A DNA stretch of 64,000 nt from Apostichopus japonicus (lineage: Eukaryota > Echinodermata > Holothuroidea > Aspidochirotida > Stichopodidae): contig NC_092572.1 in the NCBI RefSeq assembly GCF_037975245.1, positions 967,501 to 1,031,500 of the forward strand. The letters are read 5' to 3'. The notes below the pieces were generated by a model. It made no database searches and was not told the origin of the DNA. It was given only the letters and a program-made list of their open reading frames with translations. The translations under genes and the position numbers were made by a program. Positions 46,486 to 59,362 of the stretch are shown here, one piece after another (the first letter of the stretch is position 1; each line of letters opens with the position of its first letter).

Positions 46486-48657
46486 GTAAGTTGATGGTGG
46501 CGAGAGTGCCAGGCCCAGCATAGACCCATAGGCAATATCACTAGCATGGTAATATTACAAAATAGCGTAAATGTAAGCCTAGCCTTCTTTGGCAAACTGT
46601 CTAGTTCCTGGTTTAGTTACGCCAACGTAGTGTAAGATTGTGACTGTATGTTACAATTATGCATTTCCTAGCATGCAGCCCTAAGCACCTGAGGCTATGT
46701 GACTGTGTTGTGAGTGTTGTTCAGATATAGGTCTAGCCTAGGCCTAGGCCTATATACTTAACATTGCCACTTCATAAGATTAGTAACATGTACAGAGGCT
46801 ATACCTACAGTAGCACAGGTCTTGTTCACAATCCGCTAGGCCTAGACCTACAGACGTGACGGCCTAGCCTACTTTAGCAAAGTGATCAATACCACGGTAT
46901 ACATTTTGCCTATAGCAAAACGTCAAACTTAGTTGTACAGGAGGTGTATATGGTAAGGACACATAAGATGTACTGTCATGTTTTCAATATAGATTCAAAT
47001 CCTCTAATGTTGTGCGCTCATCTTCCTAGCCCTTTCATCTTTAGGCTCTGGTAAAAATTTGGATTTGAGTATTTGTGTCACTAGGCAGTAATGTTATTAG
47101 TGAAAAAAAGTTTGCGTCCCAGGGACGCAAGCCCCCGAGTTTGCGTCCCGTAAAAAAACTTGCGTCCCAATCAAAAACCAAAATACGTTTATTGTATGAC
47201 CTACTGTTACTACTACTAGTGTAGTATCACAGCCTATACTTTGTGAAAGTTATACACGATATATAGGGCAGAAATGCTCAGTGCCTTAACTTCGCTATTT
47301 TTCAGGGGCGGCCGGGGGCGCCCCTCCTTTCGATCACCCTCCCGTTTCAACCCATTTTTACCCCCAGCCCCCAGCCCCCCTTCATCCGTCCCTCTACTTC
47401 CCTACTCGCCAACTCCATAGTAGATCTGTGCTTTGACTTAGCAGCGATTCCAACAAACAACTCTTCAAAAATCCCAGTACCTACAGTGTGCATATCTCTT
47501 GCTAAATTCCAGTTCACTGTACTTCTGCATGTACATGCCTGTTCGAGCTTTATTTTCAACTACACATGCGCAAATCCTTAAAATCTGATCCAACATTTAT
47601 CCTGGCTCTTTGCAAGCAATCATCTATACTAAAATTACAGTAAGTCTATGTGAATATTTTTTTACGCAATGTAGATTTAAAAAAAAAACAGTTCGATGTT
47701 CTAAAGTACAGTAGTTTACACACGAATGTTGCGCCAAAATAACATTTACTGAAGCACGTGGTTAACTGGACCGTGAAAAATTTTTGCAACAGAAACTACT
47801 GATGGTAAGAATGCACATTTTACATTAGCAAAGTTCTATTAATACAGAGAGAAGAAACATACTGTGAGCTGAAATATCCTGTTCAGGATCAGAGATGTTA
47901 GCTTCCCACAAAATTCATAGAATGTCTCCACTCATTAACATTTTCTGATCAAAACAATGATTCAAATATTACGAAGCCTCTTCGTTGTCAATACGTACTG
48001 TATGTGACAAGGCCTAACGTTATGATATTGGAGTGAACACACATGATAGCCTGTACCGCAAAGCACTTCACTATCTCTATACGTGGGAAAGTTAAGTTGC
48101 AAGTAATTGTTGTTAAACAACATACTCCGTGTTCACTGAGCACTACAGGTGCAAGAATTTTCACAGACAATGGATGGGGACTTATAACCAATCAAATCAC
48201 GGGAATTTTGGGAAAGCATCATTGTCTATTTTTAGCATGAAAATCTCCGTAATGGGGCGTTGTTAACCCTGTACCTTGCGGTTGATTGTATATTTATTTT
48301 CAAACAAATTCAATGATCAGTTGGTGTAGGAGAACTTTTGCTTCTTGTTAGAAGAAGTTGTGGTTTTTGAAAAGAAATGATGTGTGTTCCAAAATGTGTT
48401 TTGACAGTTTTGTTATGTTTTCCGTTGACCTACAGTAGTTGTGAGTGTGTATATACTTGGGGTTTGTTTCTCAAAAAAAAGTTTGCGTCCGCAAGCAATT
48501 TGAAGATTTTGCGTCCCTGGCCAAAACATTGCTTCCCGGACGCAGAATCCTGCGTTCGTAACAATCCTGCTAGGAGACATAACCCCAAATTGAGACTATG
48601 GGGAGATTAAAAGTAAGTGCACCCGGTTGGTTCAAATAGCAGAAAGATTAAAGAAAT

Positions 48658-49152
48658 GGCCGTGGCTATTCTTACGACTAGTCGTAACAATTATTTATAA
48701 ACTATTCTTACGACAAAGGCGAATTCAAGCGCATTAAAGTAAATAAAGCAACTGCGCATGTAGTAGGGATAACCCTAACCCTAAGTTTAACCCTAAACCC
48801 CAATCCGAACCCTAACACTAACCCTAACCGGAAATTATTGTTACTCCTGGTCGTAAAAAAAAGTTCTCCTGTCATAAAAATAGCAACTGCGCATGCGTAG
48901 TCGGAAATTATTCTTACGAACAGTTGTAAGAATAGCCGTAAGAATGCATTAAAGTAAATAAAGCAACTGCGCATGTAGTAGGGGTAACCCTAACTTTAAC
49001 CCTAAACCCCAATCCTAACCCTAACACTAACCCTAACCGGAAAATATTGTTACTCCTGGTCGTAAAAAAAAGTTCTCCTGTCATAAAAATAGCAACTGCG
49101 CATGCATAGTCGGAAATTATTCTTACGAACAGTCGTAAGAATAGCCACTTTG
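48658..49152. mobile_element. TIR element with 9-bp target duplication and telomere-like interior
   Basis: Flanked by TAAAGAAAT (48649-48657 and 49153-49161). Ends share GTGGCTATTCTTACG in inverted orientation. The inside is two direct ~210-bp units, each with degenerate CCCTAA runs and GCAACTGCGCATG words. A 9-bp duplication is usual for Mutator-like elements; the outermost 4 bases of the two ends differ. Confidence 0.65.
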
Positions 49153-49390
49153 TAAAGAAATAATGTCGTAGCATAGATCTTTAATAGCAACATGCTTCCA
49201 CAACAGCAGGTACTAGCTATGCTCTACATCCTGTAGCATAAGAATAAGCCAGTGTCATTTGCAAATCATTTTGATGTAACTTTGACGTTATAGACATTAA
49301 AACTAGTGTGTTTTCTATGTAGAATGCTACTAATTATGAATACATGTGCCTGCTGTACATACAGAATAGCTCTAAGTAACTACATATGTT

Positions 49391-49771
49391 CATAGGCGTA
49401 GGAGGTGTGGGGGGGATTGGGGGGCTGCAGCCCCCCAACCAAATATTTTTGGAAAATTCGGGCAACATGCTGAGAATTTTTCGGGCACCTACTGAAAGAA
49501 ATATCATTTGCAATGTGTTTTTTTCAATGGTTAAACTTATATTATTTATTATCATGATTATTTTACCAACTTCCCGAATAATTCTTACCAATATGGAAGG
49601 GTTATAACACGGCAAATGATTGTATGTTATTGGCAGGCGATGTAATAACTGATGAATGCATGATATGCACATTAAAATCTTGAACGCGCGGAGTGCACGA
49701 AAAATTTTGGTTACGTTTTTCGGGCAAGTCGTTACAGCCCCCCAATATCAAATTGGTCTCCTACGCCTATG
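49391..49771. mobile_element. Non-autonomous hAT-type element (MITE), second copy
   Basis: 8-bp target duplications CATATGTT (49383-49390 and 49772-49779). The 14-bp inverted ends CATAGGCGTAGGAG are perfect. Subterminal GGGGGGCTGCAGCCCCCC on the left is echoed by CAGCCCCCCAA on the right. No coding capacity. Confidence 0.88.
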
Positions 49772-50289
49772 CATATGTTATGTTCACAAGCTTACAAAGT
49801 CTGGAACCTTGGTAGGGACCAGTTTTAGTGATTCTTAAGATCCATGAAGCAGTGACAATATAGTTATGTGCAGCATACAGTATGTGTGATTAGAAGATAC
49901 ATTTTCATGATCATCTGCCATTTGGTAACAATATTTGAAACCTGAAGCACATAACTGCTGATGTGGTTAGGCTCCATCATAAGATATATGCTAACAATGG
50001 TAGAAGACTGTTCATTTGTTGACATGTGGGAGAATTGATGTCAATAGAAAGCTTTTGTGTTAAGTGTTCAACAATACACTAGATGAGGACCAACATTTCA
50101 TGATTGATTCAGTAAGTACATTTCTAAATAACACAGGCTAAACTTTGCATTTATAATGTGCTAAACTTGAGGAACTTTGGTATTTATTTGCTGATATGTC
50201 GATAGTGTAATTCTATAAACTTCTGCATATCGTCATATGATGCACAGGTTGCATTTAATTGGTTGGTAATTCAAACTGTTAGATTTTCT

Positions 50290-51040
50290 GCTTCTGCTTC
50301 TGCTTAGAACTGGTAGATACTCGTTAAAACCCCTCTCGGATATCACAACGAGGATGTTGGTGCGCAGCCCAGCAGTGCTAATAACAATGCGTGGGCAATC
50401 TTGTCTTAAACACCTCAAGACTAGGGCTCCCTTTACCAGCCAAGGATTGTGAATTCCAGTCTTTTATAGTCCTAGGACAGAAACTATACTGAAAAGCACA
50501 ATGATTTATGTGGAATTTGTGTATAGCGGCCAGGCCTCCCTGGTTTCAAGAAGGGATTAGTCTTGTTTGGGACTGCAATTAGGCCATTAATAATTTGGTA
50601 AAATAGCATCAGTCTGGCCCTTTTCCTTCTTTCAGTGAAGGGTTCCACTTCAAAGTCTTCAAAATCTCAGTGACGCTGGATTGCCTACGGAAATCACAAG
50701 TTACAAAGCGTGCTGCCTTCCTTTGATTTTTTTCTATTTTATCTTGGTCTGAGACCTGATAAGGGTCCCAAATCTGAGCTGCATATGCAAGAGTAGAACG
50801 ACACATAGACATATATAGGCCAATTTACGTAATTCTGGTGGGCAAGAGCGAAAATTCCTATTAAGGAAGCCAAGGATTCTGCTGGTCCTAGAGCAAATCT
50901 TATCAATATGTGTAGAGAAAGATAAATTGTTAATAAACAGGATACCAGAATAAGGTTGCGCAGTGACGCACTCCAATCTTTGATGGTATATGGAGTAAAA
51001 CAACACAGATTTTGCCCCGCTACGCTTTGTAGACATCATG
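50290..51040 (-). mobile_element. Non-LTR retroelement: reverse-transcriptase C-terminal part, frameshifted
   Basis: Minus-strand frames 51039-50734 and 50812-50609 overlap and give successive parts of one protein: LFINNLSFSTHIDKICSRTS, ILGFLNRNFRSCPPELRKLA, then LAYAAQIWDPYQVSDQDKIE and RKAARFVTCDFRR. These are the thumb and C-terminal lines of jockey/CR1-like reverse transcriptases. Frameshifts show it is dead; the 5' end is missing. Confidence 0.85.
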
Positions 51041-51169
51041 AAGCATTTTGAATGTAAAAGATCCTTTGAATCTAAGATTAGTTAAATAGTGGAGTTGAAG
51101 TACTTCTGTATTTGACTCACTATCATGCATGCAGTGCAGGTCATAACTAAACCAAAACCAGAAAAAAGG

Positions 51170-51230
51170 AGGGCCCATGACCAGAAAAAAGGAGGGCCCA
51201 TGACCAGAAAAAAAGCAGGGCCCATGACTT
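51170..51230. repeat. 27-bp tandem repeat, ~2.5 copies
   Basis: Repeated CCAGAAAAAAGGAGGGCCCA units ending TGACCAG. Confidence 0.8.
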
Positions 51231-51850
51231 CAAATGGGACATGAGTGGATGTACTCAACTCCTGAGAAGGATAGGGTCACCTCACTTGCCCAAACTTGTA
51301 CCATTTCAGCATCTAGGCAGCTACTGTATGCAGGTATTGGTAATAGTATGATGTATGGCCTGATGGTTCTAGCTGCTACGTGCCTAACCAAGGAATGTAC
51401 TGTGTACTGGTATAGTACGACAATGTCAAAGCCTGGTCTGCAGCCTCATATGCTGTGCAACATACTGATCATCATTCATACCTCAGATTTTCAAGATGCT
51501 ATCATTCCTAATAAATAGTTTTATTTTTAATGTCTGGGCAGTGCTGGCAGGTTTTAAAAACCGAGTCACTGACAGTGGCATCCTCAGAATGTTGAGTGAT
51601 TTATGAGGGATGAGAGAGGAAGTGGAAATATGGTTGCTTGCTTTGAAATTGTCGGTGGTGGCCTTATGGGTTGTAGTTCAAAGGAAGTTTTACTTCTCTG
51701 TGTAGTGGAGCATTAGCCCCACACACAATAACTATCTAACATGGATTGACTTATCTGCATTACAGTACACATGTCTTCTCATATTGGAAGCTCCATGCAT
51801 ACTGTACACGTTGCCTACCATCAAAGTTATCCAGTACGTACTGTGCACTA

Positions 51851-53550
51851 GGGTTGGGCGATATTTGCTTTTTAACGTCACTATAAATACTTCAAAAATT
51901 ATCGCGATATTTCGATAATTACGATAATTTTTCCTTGTTGTTTTTAGTGTGTTCGGGAACACACTAAAAACAGCTGCCGATTTCCCACCGGTGTTTTCGC
52001 GCAGCGAACACACCAAGCCCTGTTGCGTGCGTGCATAGTGTCGTGGGGTCCAGGGGCCTGCCTTAGGGCCCGGTGGTGTCAAGGGGTGGAACCCCTTGTG
52101 TGGGGTCCAGGGGCGAAGGCCCCTGGAAAATGTTTAGTATTTTTGTGTGTCTGGCGATAAAAAATTCGCAGTTGAGGATTATAAAAACTGACAACTTTTT
52201 GAATTTAAATTGTCAGGAAACTGATGAAAATTTTAAAATGACAAGTAAGAGTAGCTATATTATGTGATAAAATGAAAAGAGATTTAATTTGTCTTACAAT
52301 CTTTAAAAAATTTAACTTGCAAAACTGTCGATATTATGAAACAAATTACGTTCGGCAAAGCCCCGTTTCTAGACTGCCTAACAATGAACAGCGTGCACTA
52401 TACGTACATCAGTTTACAACTGCAGTGTTTATCCCTACTAAAATATCACGGTAGGCTACATGTGATGCGAATTTTCACAGGTACCTTGCCAAACGACCCC
52501 CCTGTCTAACACCTGTTTGTTAACATTTTTGGCACGTTTCCCAAAAACTTTTCATGGAGTAAACTATTTTGGCTCCATTCTAGAATTAATTAGGTCGGTC
52601 AGTAAAGGATCGGTAAAGTTATGAGAAATATTATCTTAGACGTTCAAGAAAAGTAGGTAAATATTCCCGTAACATTAATTTAAGTATAACACACCTCAAG
52701 CCAACCGACTCCTCCGCATGAACAAAACAATCTATCCCCCATGATACACGAGGCACAGTCTATACCATACAGACATAGCACGATATCAAGGCCTCAATAG
52801 CTACAGTATGGCCATCTTTGTGAAAGTAAACCTTGTAATCCCATCTTTTAGGCCACTTGGCATGATTTTAAATGCTAAATATTGTTTCCATGTCCTTGTA
52901 GAAAACGTCAACTTCGCAAAATACAATTAGTTGTGTTTTTGTTGTTACGTGAGATCCGTAACCGACGAAGTGGTTAGGCTATTTACTATACACTAAACTA
53001 AGGTAGGATATTAATTTTTCGTTTTTTTTTTGGAAATTCTAGAAAATACTTTCTTTTCCCCCCGCTTAACACCAAATATGGTCCTATGGTTTATTCATAA
53101 ATGGGTGTACTAGAGCCTTGTTTACATGACATTAGTTGCATTTAGCACGATATGCCAGTTTCGCGTGAATTTTTCAAAAGTATTTTGCTCGATCTTTCGT
53201 AAAATTTGAAAAGTTTACCAACTTACTGTTCGTACACAATTGGTAATTTCTCTACTGACTTTCAGAGTTTTTTCCTCTATACAGTCAATGTTGTAAAGGA
53301 CGGGTTTTTTACGAAGTTCAAAAGTCAGTAAATGAAGTTCATAAACTTTATTTCTTTTTCAACTTTCTTAACCATGGAATGCTAGAATAACATTAACACT
53401 TAAAACGGAGAAAGGATATTCGCATTTTTTTCCTCAATTATTTCAAATTTCTTTCACAAGAAATTATTGTCATTTGTTCAATCCTCAAAAAATATCGTCT
53501 TGAAAAAAATTATCGCGATAATAATTATTTTCGATGTATCGCCCAACCTG
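51851..53550. mobile_element. 1.7-kb TIR element inserted at the edge of the 31-bp array
   Basis: Ends are GGGTTGGGCGATAT and the complement of CAGGTTGGGCGATAC, with ATTATCGCGATA repeated inside both ends. The 11 bases ACTGTGCACTA occur on both sides (51840-51850, 53551-53561). Because the target is a tandem unit the true duplication length is ambiguous. No transposase-like frame was seen. Confidence 0.65.
51940..51971. repeat. Perfect 15-bp palindrome with 2-nt centre
   Basis: GTTTTTAGTGTGTTC, GG, then the exact complement. It lies inside the 1.7-kb TIR element close to its left end and may mark a nested insertion. Confidence 0.9.
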
Positions 53551-54470
53551 ACTGTGCACTAAGTACCACACATACCAGTTTACTGTGCACTACTGTAAGT
53601 ACCACACATACCAGTGTACTGTGAACTAAGTACCACACATACCAGTGTACTGTGCACTAAGTACCACACCTACCAGTGTACTGTGCACTAAGTACCACAC
53701 CTACCAGTGTACTGTGCACTAAGTACCACACATACCAGTGTACTGTGCACTAAGTACCACACATACCAGTGTACTGTGCACTAAGTACCCCACATACCAG
53801 TGTACTGTGCACTAAGTACCACACATACCAGTGTACTGTGAACTAAGTACCACACATACCAGTGTACTGTGCACTAAGTACCCCACATACCAGTGTACTG
53901 TGCACTAAGTACCACACATACCAGTGTACTGTGAACTAAGTACCACACATACCAGTGTACTGTGAACTAAGTACCACACATACCAGTGTACTGTGCACTA
54001 AGTACCACACATACCAGTGTACTGTGCACTAAGTACCACACATACCAGTGTACTGTGAACTAAGTACCACACATACCAGTGTACTGTGCACTAAGTACCC
54101 CACATACCAGTGTACTGTGCACTAAGTACCACACATACCAGTGTACTGTGCACTACAGTAAGTACCACACATACCAGTGTACTGTGAACTAAGTACCACA
54201 CATACCAGTGTACTGTGAACTAAGTACCACACATACCAGTGTACTGTGCACTAAGTACCACACATACCAGTGTACTGTGCACTAAGTACCACACATACCA
54301 GTGTACTGTGCACTAAGTACCACACATACCAGTGTACTGTGCACTAAGTACCACACATACCAGTGTACTGTGCACTAAGTACCACACATACCAGTGTACT
54401 GTGCACTAAGTACCACACATACCAGTGTACTGTGCACTAAGTACCACACATACCAGTGTACTGTGCATTC
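53551..54470. repeat. 31-bp minisatellite, ~30 copies
   Basis: Unit ACTGTGCACTAAGTACCACA plus CATACCAGTGT with a few variants (GTGAACTAAG, ACCCCACA). Not a CRISPR: there are no spacers. Confidence 0.97.
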
Positions 54471-55279
54471 ATTCCAGAAGTTCTTGCATAGATCTATTTG
54501 TTTGTTGAGTTCTGGTTCAGAATTCAATTCACTGTCTCTGCTGTTGCACAGTAATTAATCTAGGACTCCTCATTCACAGTTGTGTCCTTTCCCATCCAAA
54601 TTATAACCATGTAAACCGGGATAAGCTTAAATAATTCAAGTCTGGAGTACATGGATCAGCATTATGGGCAAGTAATAGCTGAATGTGTGGGCTTTAGGTA
54701 CAAGCATTTCTTTGGTGATAAATCAAAGTTATTGAGAATATGATGGTGTTTGGGACAAATTTGTCAGGGTGTAGTTCAAACATTATTTTCAATAGTCCAG
54801 GCTGCAAAAATTCAACATTTGATTGATTGGAAATTTTGCCATGCTCAAACATTATATTTGAAGAGTAAGTTGCATGGAAACCTATGAAATGTGGATTATC
54901 ATGTCACATTGGGAAACAAGCTGACAAAGAGAAGAAATCAACCAAACAAATATATATCTGTGGATGGTATGGTAAGGTTTTGTATACAGCCTGTAGGTGT
55001 AGTTGAATACCAATTGTAAATTTCCAAAACACAGCACAGTGTTTCAAGTTTTTAGTTTTCAAGTATGCGTCTAATGAAATCAGCCTATTTTGGGAAATAA
55101 TCAAGTGGATTTCAGGAATTATAGAAGCTTAGCTGAGCTTATGCAGTGTTGCTGCTCATGTTAACATAATACGTAACACTTTTATGGTTTTCTCATATAG
55201 CATGTCATGTACAGTGTGTGATGTTAAATTGTGTGGTACAGTTGTCTCCTCTCCAAGACAGTATGTACAGTGTATAACT

Positions 55280-56390
55280 GGGTACTAATTACTCTTACTC
55301 CTGTTATGCTTGTGTACAATGTGTACAGTATGCATGCATGTACTAATTGTGTACAATATGTGTATGTACATACAGTACAGTACATGCACTAATTGCTCTT
55401 ACTGGACTGTTGTATCTACAAGTGTACAATATGCATACAGTACACATACTAATTACTCTTACTCATGTTATGCTTGTACATACAATATGGTTATACATGT
55501 ACTAATTACTCTTACTCCTGTTAAGCTTGTACATACAATATGGTTATACATGTACTAATTACTCCTACTCCTGTTATGCTTGTGTACAATGTGTATAGTA
55601 CAGTACATGCATTAATTAAGTCTTACTCCTGTTATGCTTGTGTACAATGTGAATACATACAGTACACATACTAATTACTCTTACTCCTGTTAAGTTTGTA
55701 CATACAATATGGTTATACATGTACTAATTACTCCTACTCCTGTTATGCTTGTGTACAATGTGTATACAGTACAGTACATGCATTAATTAAGTCTTACTCC
55801 TGTTATGCTTGTGTACAATGTGAATACATACAGTACACATACTAATTACTCTTACTCCTGTTAAGCTTGTACATACAATATGGTTATACATGTACTAATT
55901 ACTCCTACTCCTGTTATGCTTGTGTACAGTGTGTATACAGTACAGTACATGCATTAATTAAGTCTTACTCCTGTTATGCTTGTGTACAATGTGAATACAT
56001 ACAGTACACATACTAATTACTCTTACTCCTGTTAAGCTTGTACATACAATATGGTTATACATGTACTAATTACTCCTACTCCTGTTATGCTTGTGTACAG
56101 TGTGTATACAGTACAGTACATGCATTAATTAAGTCTTACTCCTGTTATGCTTGTGTACAATGTGAATACATACAGTACACATACTAATTACTCTTACTCC
56201 TGTTTAGCTTGTACATACAATATAAATACATGTACTAATTACTCTTACTCCTGTTATGCAAGTACATACAGTGGGTATTCATAATCTAATTACTCTTACT
56301 CCTGTTATGCAAGTACATACAGTGGGTATTCATAATCTAATTACTCTAACTCCTGTTATGCTTGTGTACAATGTGTTGTGAATGTGAACT
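55280..56390. repeat. ~170-bp higher-order tandem repeat
   Basis: Subunits start with ACTCCTGTTATGCTTGTGTA and combine three alternating variants (CAGTACATGCATTAATTAAG, GAATACATACAGTACACATA, ATACAATATGGTTATACATG). The set repeats with a ~170-bp period at about 55560, 55730, 55900 and 56070, with degenerate edges. Confidence 0.85.
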
Positions 56391-59362
56391 AAGTAGAGCT
56401 TTGGTGCTCACTTTATCATCCTTGTGGCATATTTCTGTTGTTTCTGGTCACTTAGAGTTTCAACTATTACTATTCAAGTACTGTGTGTTAGTTACTCTGC
56501 AGTTAGTTTGTAATTCATTGAAGCAGTACCTACAGTAGAAAGTTATTTCAACAATAATTTTCAATGTATGTGAGTGCAGTAGTTGGATGTTACCTAACAG
56601 ACATGGGGAAGAGTACTAAGCTGTAAGGATTGACCCAAACTGAACTACAGTAATAAGTCTCCACACAAATGCACTGCGTACTGTACATATAGTGTTATCT
56701 AGATCTAGTACTGTAGGCTGTTACAGAACATAGGTTAGTGCTGATAGTCATAATCCATTAATCGCCAGTATATAGTTGCGAAGTAATCTTACACTTTGGA
56801 AGTTCGATTCATCACGCTCAAAATGTAAGTTGCCATTACTGAACTACAAACTAGCACTTTACACATACACTGCTTTTGAATAATAGCCTAGAACCTATCA
56901 AAAACACACTAAAGCACTGTGTCAGCAAATATCGCAAAAGTATACCTGGTTCTCACATTGCTACACTAGCACTGTGATGCATGTGTTAAAAATCGTCAAG
57001 CCCCTGTTCAGGTTATAGTACTTAATACGCTTGTTCTGCAGTGCAACATTCAGTCCTAGCAATGTTTGATCATTGAGTCTAATCACAAATTTGTAAGTTA
57101 TAATCTTTCAAGATTGCCAAAGTACAGTATTTGTCATTTCTTCATATATATGTTTGCAATAACTTCATTATTGGCCTGGGTCACAGTTATCAGATGTCAG
57201 ATCAAGTGTGTTGATTGCGGTGTAGTTTAATTTCAATGTGCCTGCTTTCTTGCTAGGCTAGAGCCTAGCCTAGAACGTTGAACGTCCTTCTACAAAAAAC
57301 TATTGCATACTAATCATCACACCGCTACAACGTGCTACATCTATTCGTTGTTGCACATTTGCTTTTATTATTGCTAGTAGTTGTAGTAGCCTCGTAGAGT
57401 AATTCGAAAGTTTTTGATTTACTATGAATGTTTTTAAGAAATGTTATAAATTGAAACTTGTTCACAGTTTTAACATGATTTAAACACCACACTTTAAGAT
57501 ACGAAAGAACAAATTAAGACTGCACCATGGAAAAGATTTGTTTTGACTGTATTTCTGCAATGTAAAAGTGACAGTGATGACCTAATAACCGTAATCGAGT
57601 AATCACAGTAATCGCGAGAAGAGCTATGCGATTAATCGACTACAAAGTAAACAGTCGACTATCAGCACTAGCATAGATGTATCCCTATTTGGGGCCAACA
57701 ACAAAAGATTGCAAGAAAGCATAAAACCATTTTGAAAATGAAAATGCCTTGTATGCAATCTTTAATATTTTATAGCTCTTGTTGTTTTTGATGTTGAAGT
57801 AACCCTATTTAAGATGAAAGGTTTACATCAACTTCCTTCAATACTGAACTCAAAATTAGGTGACCTTCAATAATTACCTTCCATGTACGTAGCTAAATTG
57901 CTGGTTCTGTCCTAACTGTGATATCCTTTTTCCTTGTAGGTTCTCATAACATCTCTTTGCTATTAAGCAGGTGCACTGCAGTTTAAGGAAGTAGTGGGCC
58001 TCATGCAAAACAGGAAGTTAAGAATTGATCCTGAATAGCACTTTTAACTAGTGGAAAAGTTAAACACTTATTTGAAATAATCGGCTCAAATTTCACTTTC
58101 TGTTTGCTAGTGAGAATTACTTTCTTGGGCCAAAGGAGGAAGAGATTGATCATGATTGTAAATGATTGAGCAGGAAGAACATAACAACATGCCATCATAA
58201 ACTAGTTCTCACCATTTATTAGCTTAGGCTTGTATAAGTGCATAATAGTGCATACAGTATAGATTGTGAGATAAGTGTTATACTGATTGTAGCCCTGGAT
58301 AACTGATAAACAAAGCAATTTGAATTGAAGCAAGGTCAATGTAATAAATATACTTGAAGTTTATTTTATAGATTTAGCAACATGATTTCTACGTTAGACA
58401 TTACCAGGTGTGCAGTTCTACAGTAGATATTAATAGTGTTACACCTTTTTAAATCCTTTGGAAATAGAGTTTGAATTTTGAGCTTGAGAAGAATATTCAA
58501 TAATTCCACCAAATGTTGCACAGCTGACAGGATGCTATAATGGATAGAACATATCTCAACAGAAAAGTAAGGTAATTATGAAATTTTAAGTCTGCAATAA
58601 CTTTATAACATTGTAAATTTAACGTCTGTTACTCTAATAGATTTGGTACACTTGTTCTGCAGTGCCAGTGTGCCATAGCACAGTAAATATGTTAATATTA
58701 ACTTTTTTAATGAAAACAAAGTCTTACAGGTGTACGCATTCTTGAGTTTGCAATTACCTCAAATCATTTACTATTTTATGTATCATCATATGTTAGTACT
58801 TTGTTTCCAGACACAATACTCAATTGACTTTCAAGTTGCCTCGTACCAGATATATGCCCTCTAACACCAAATAAACACATTCTTCTGGAGACAAGTAGCT
58901 TGCCCACACTGTTTTTATGTCTCATGTAGTTGTCCTTCCTAAGACATGTCTTCCATATGTCCATGTTCTTTCAACCAGAATATTTTTTTCCCTAATTGTC
59001 GACCTTAGACACATAATTGACAGTTCTGTTTTTCGATCATAAATGTTTGTGCAAAAATTTATTAAAAATGCTTTCTTATGATATTTTTTCATAATGAGTT
59101 GCATGCAGTTATTAAAGTGACACGTAATAGGTCATTAACGAGCCATCAAGCATATTTTAAATTAATCACAAACAGCAAGCCATGCTTTTTGTAACTTATT
59201 GACATTAATTCATCATACATTAGGTTTAAGAGAGCTCTAAATAATATTAGGTCAGGTGGATGTACTTTGTAGAGACCTAGCAGTCTCACAAAGTGAACAG
59301 TGTACTGATAAGGAATACTTTGAATATGGATTCTTGAAGGTAATGAATTTACATTGTGTGAA

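Noticed and set aside
46096-46521. 141-residue minus-strand open frame
   Set aside because: It is antisense to the UBA-type first exon and its GC-rich leader; the plus strand has the recognisable motif and donor.
48760-49040. Interstitial telomere or chromosome-end signal
   Set aside because: The CCCTAA runs are short, degenerate and repeated inside a TIR element.
53551-54470. Regular short repeats resembling a CRISPR array
   Set aside because: Units are contiguous with no spacers, and the context is an intron-rich animal genome.
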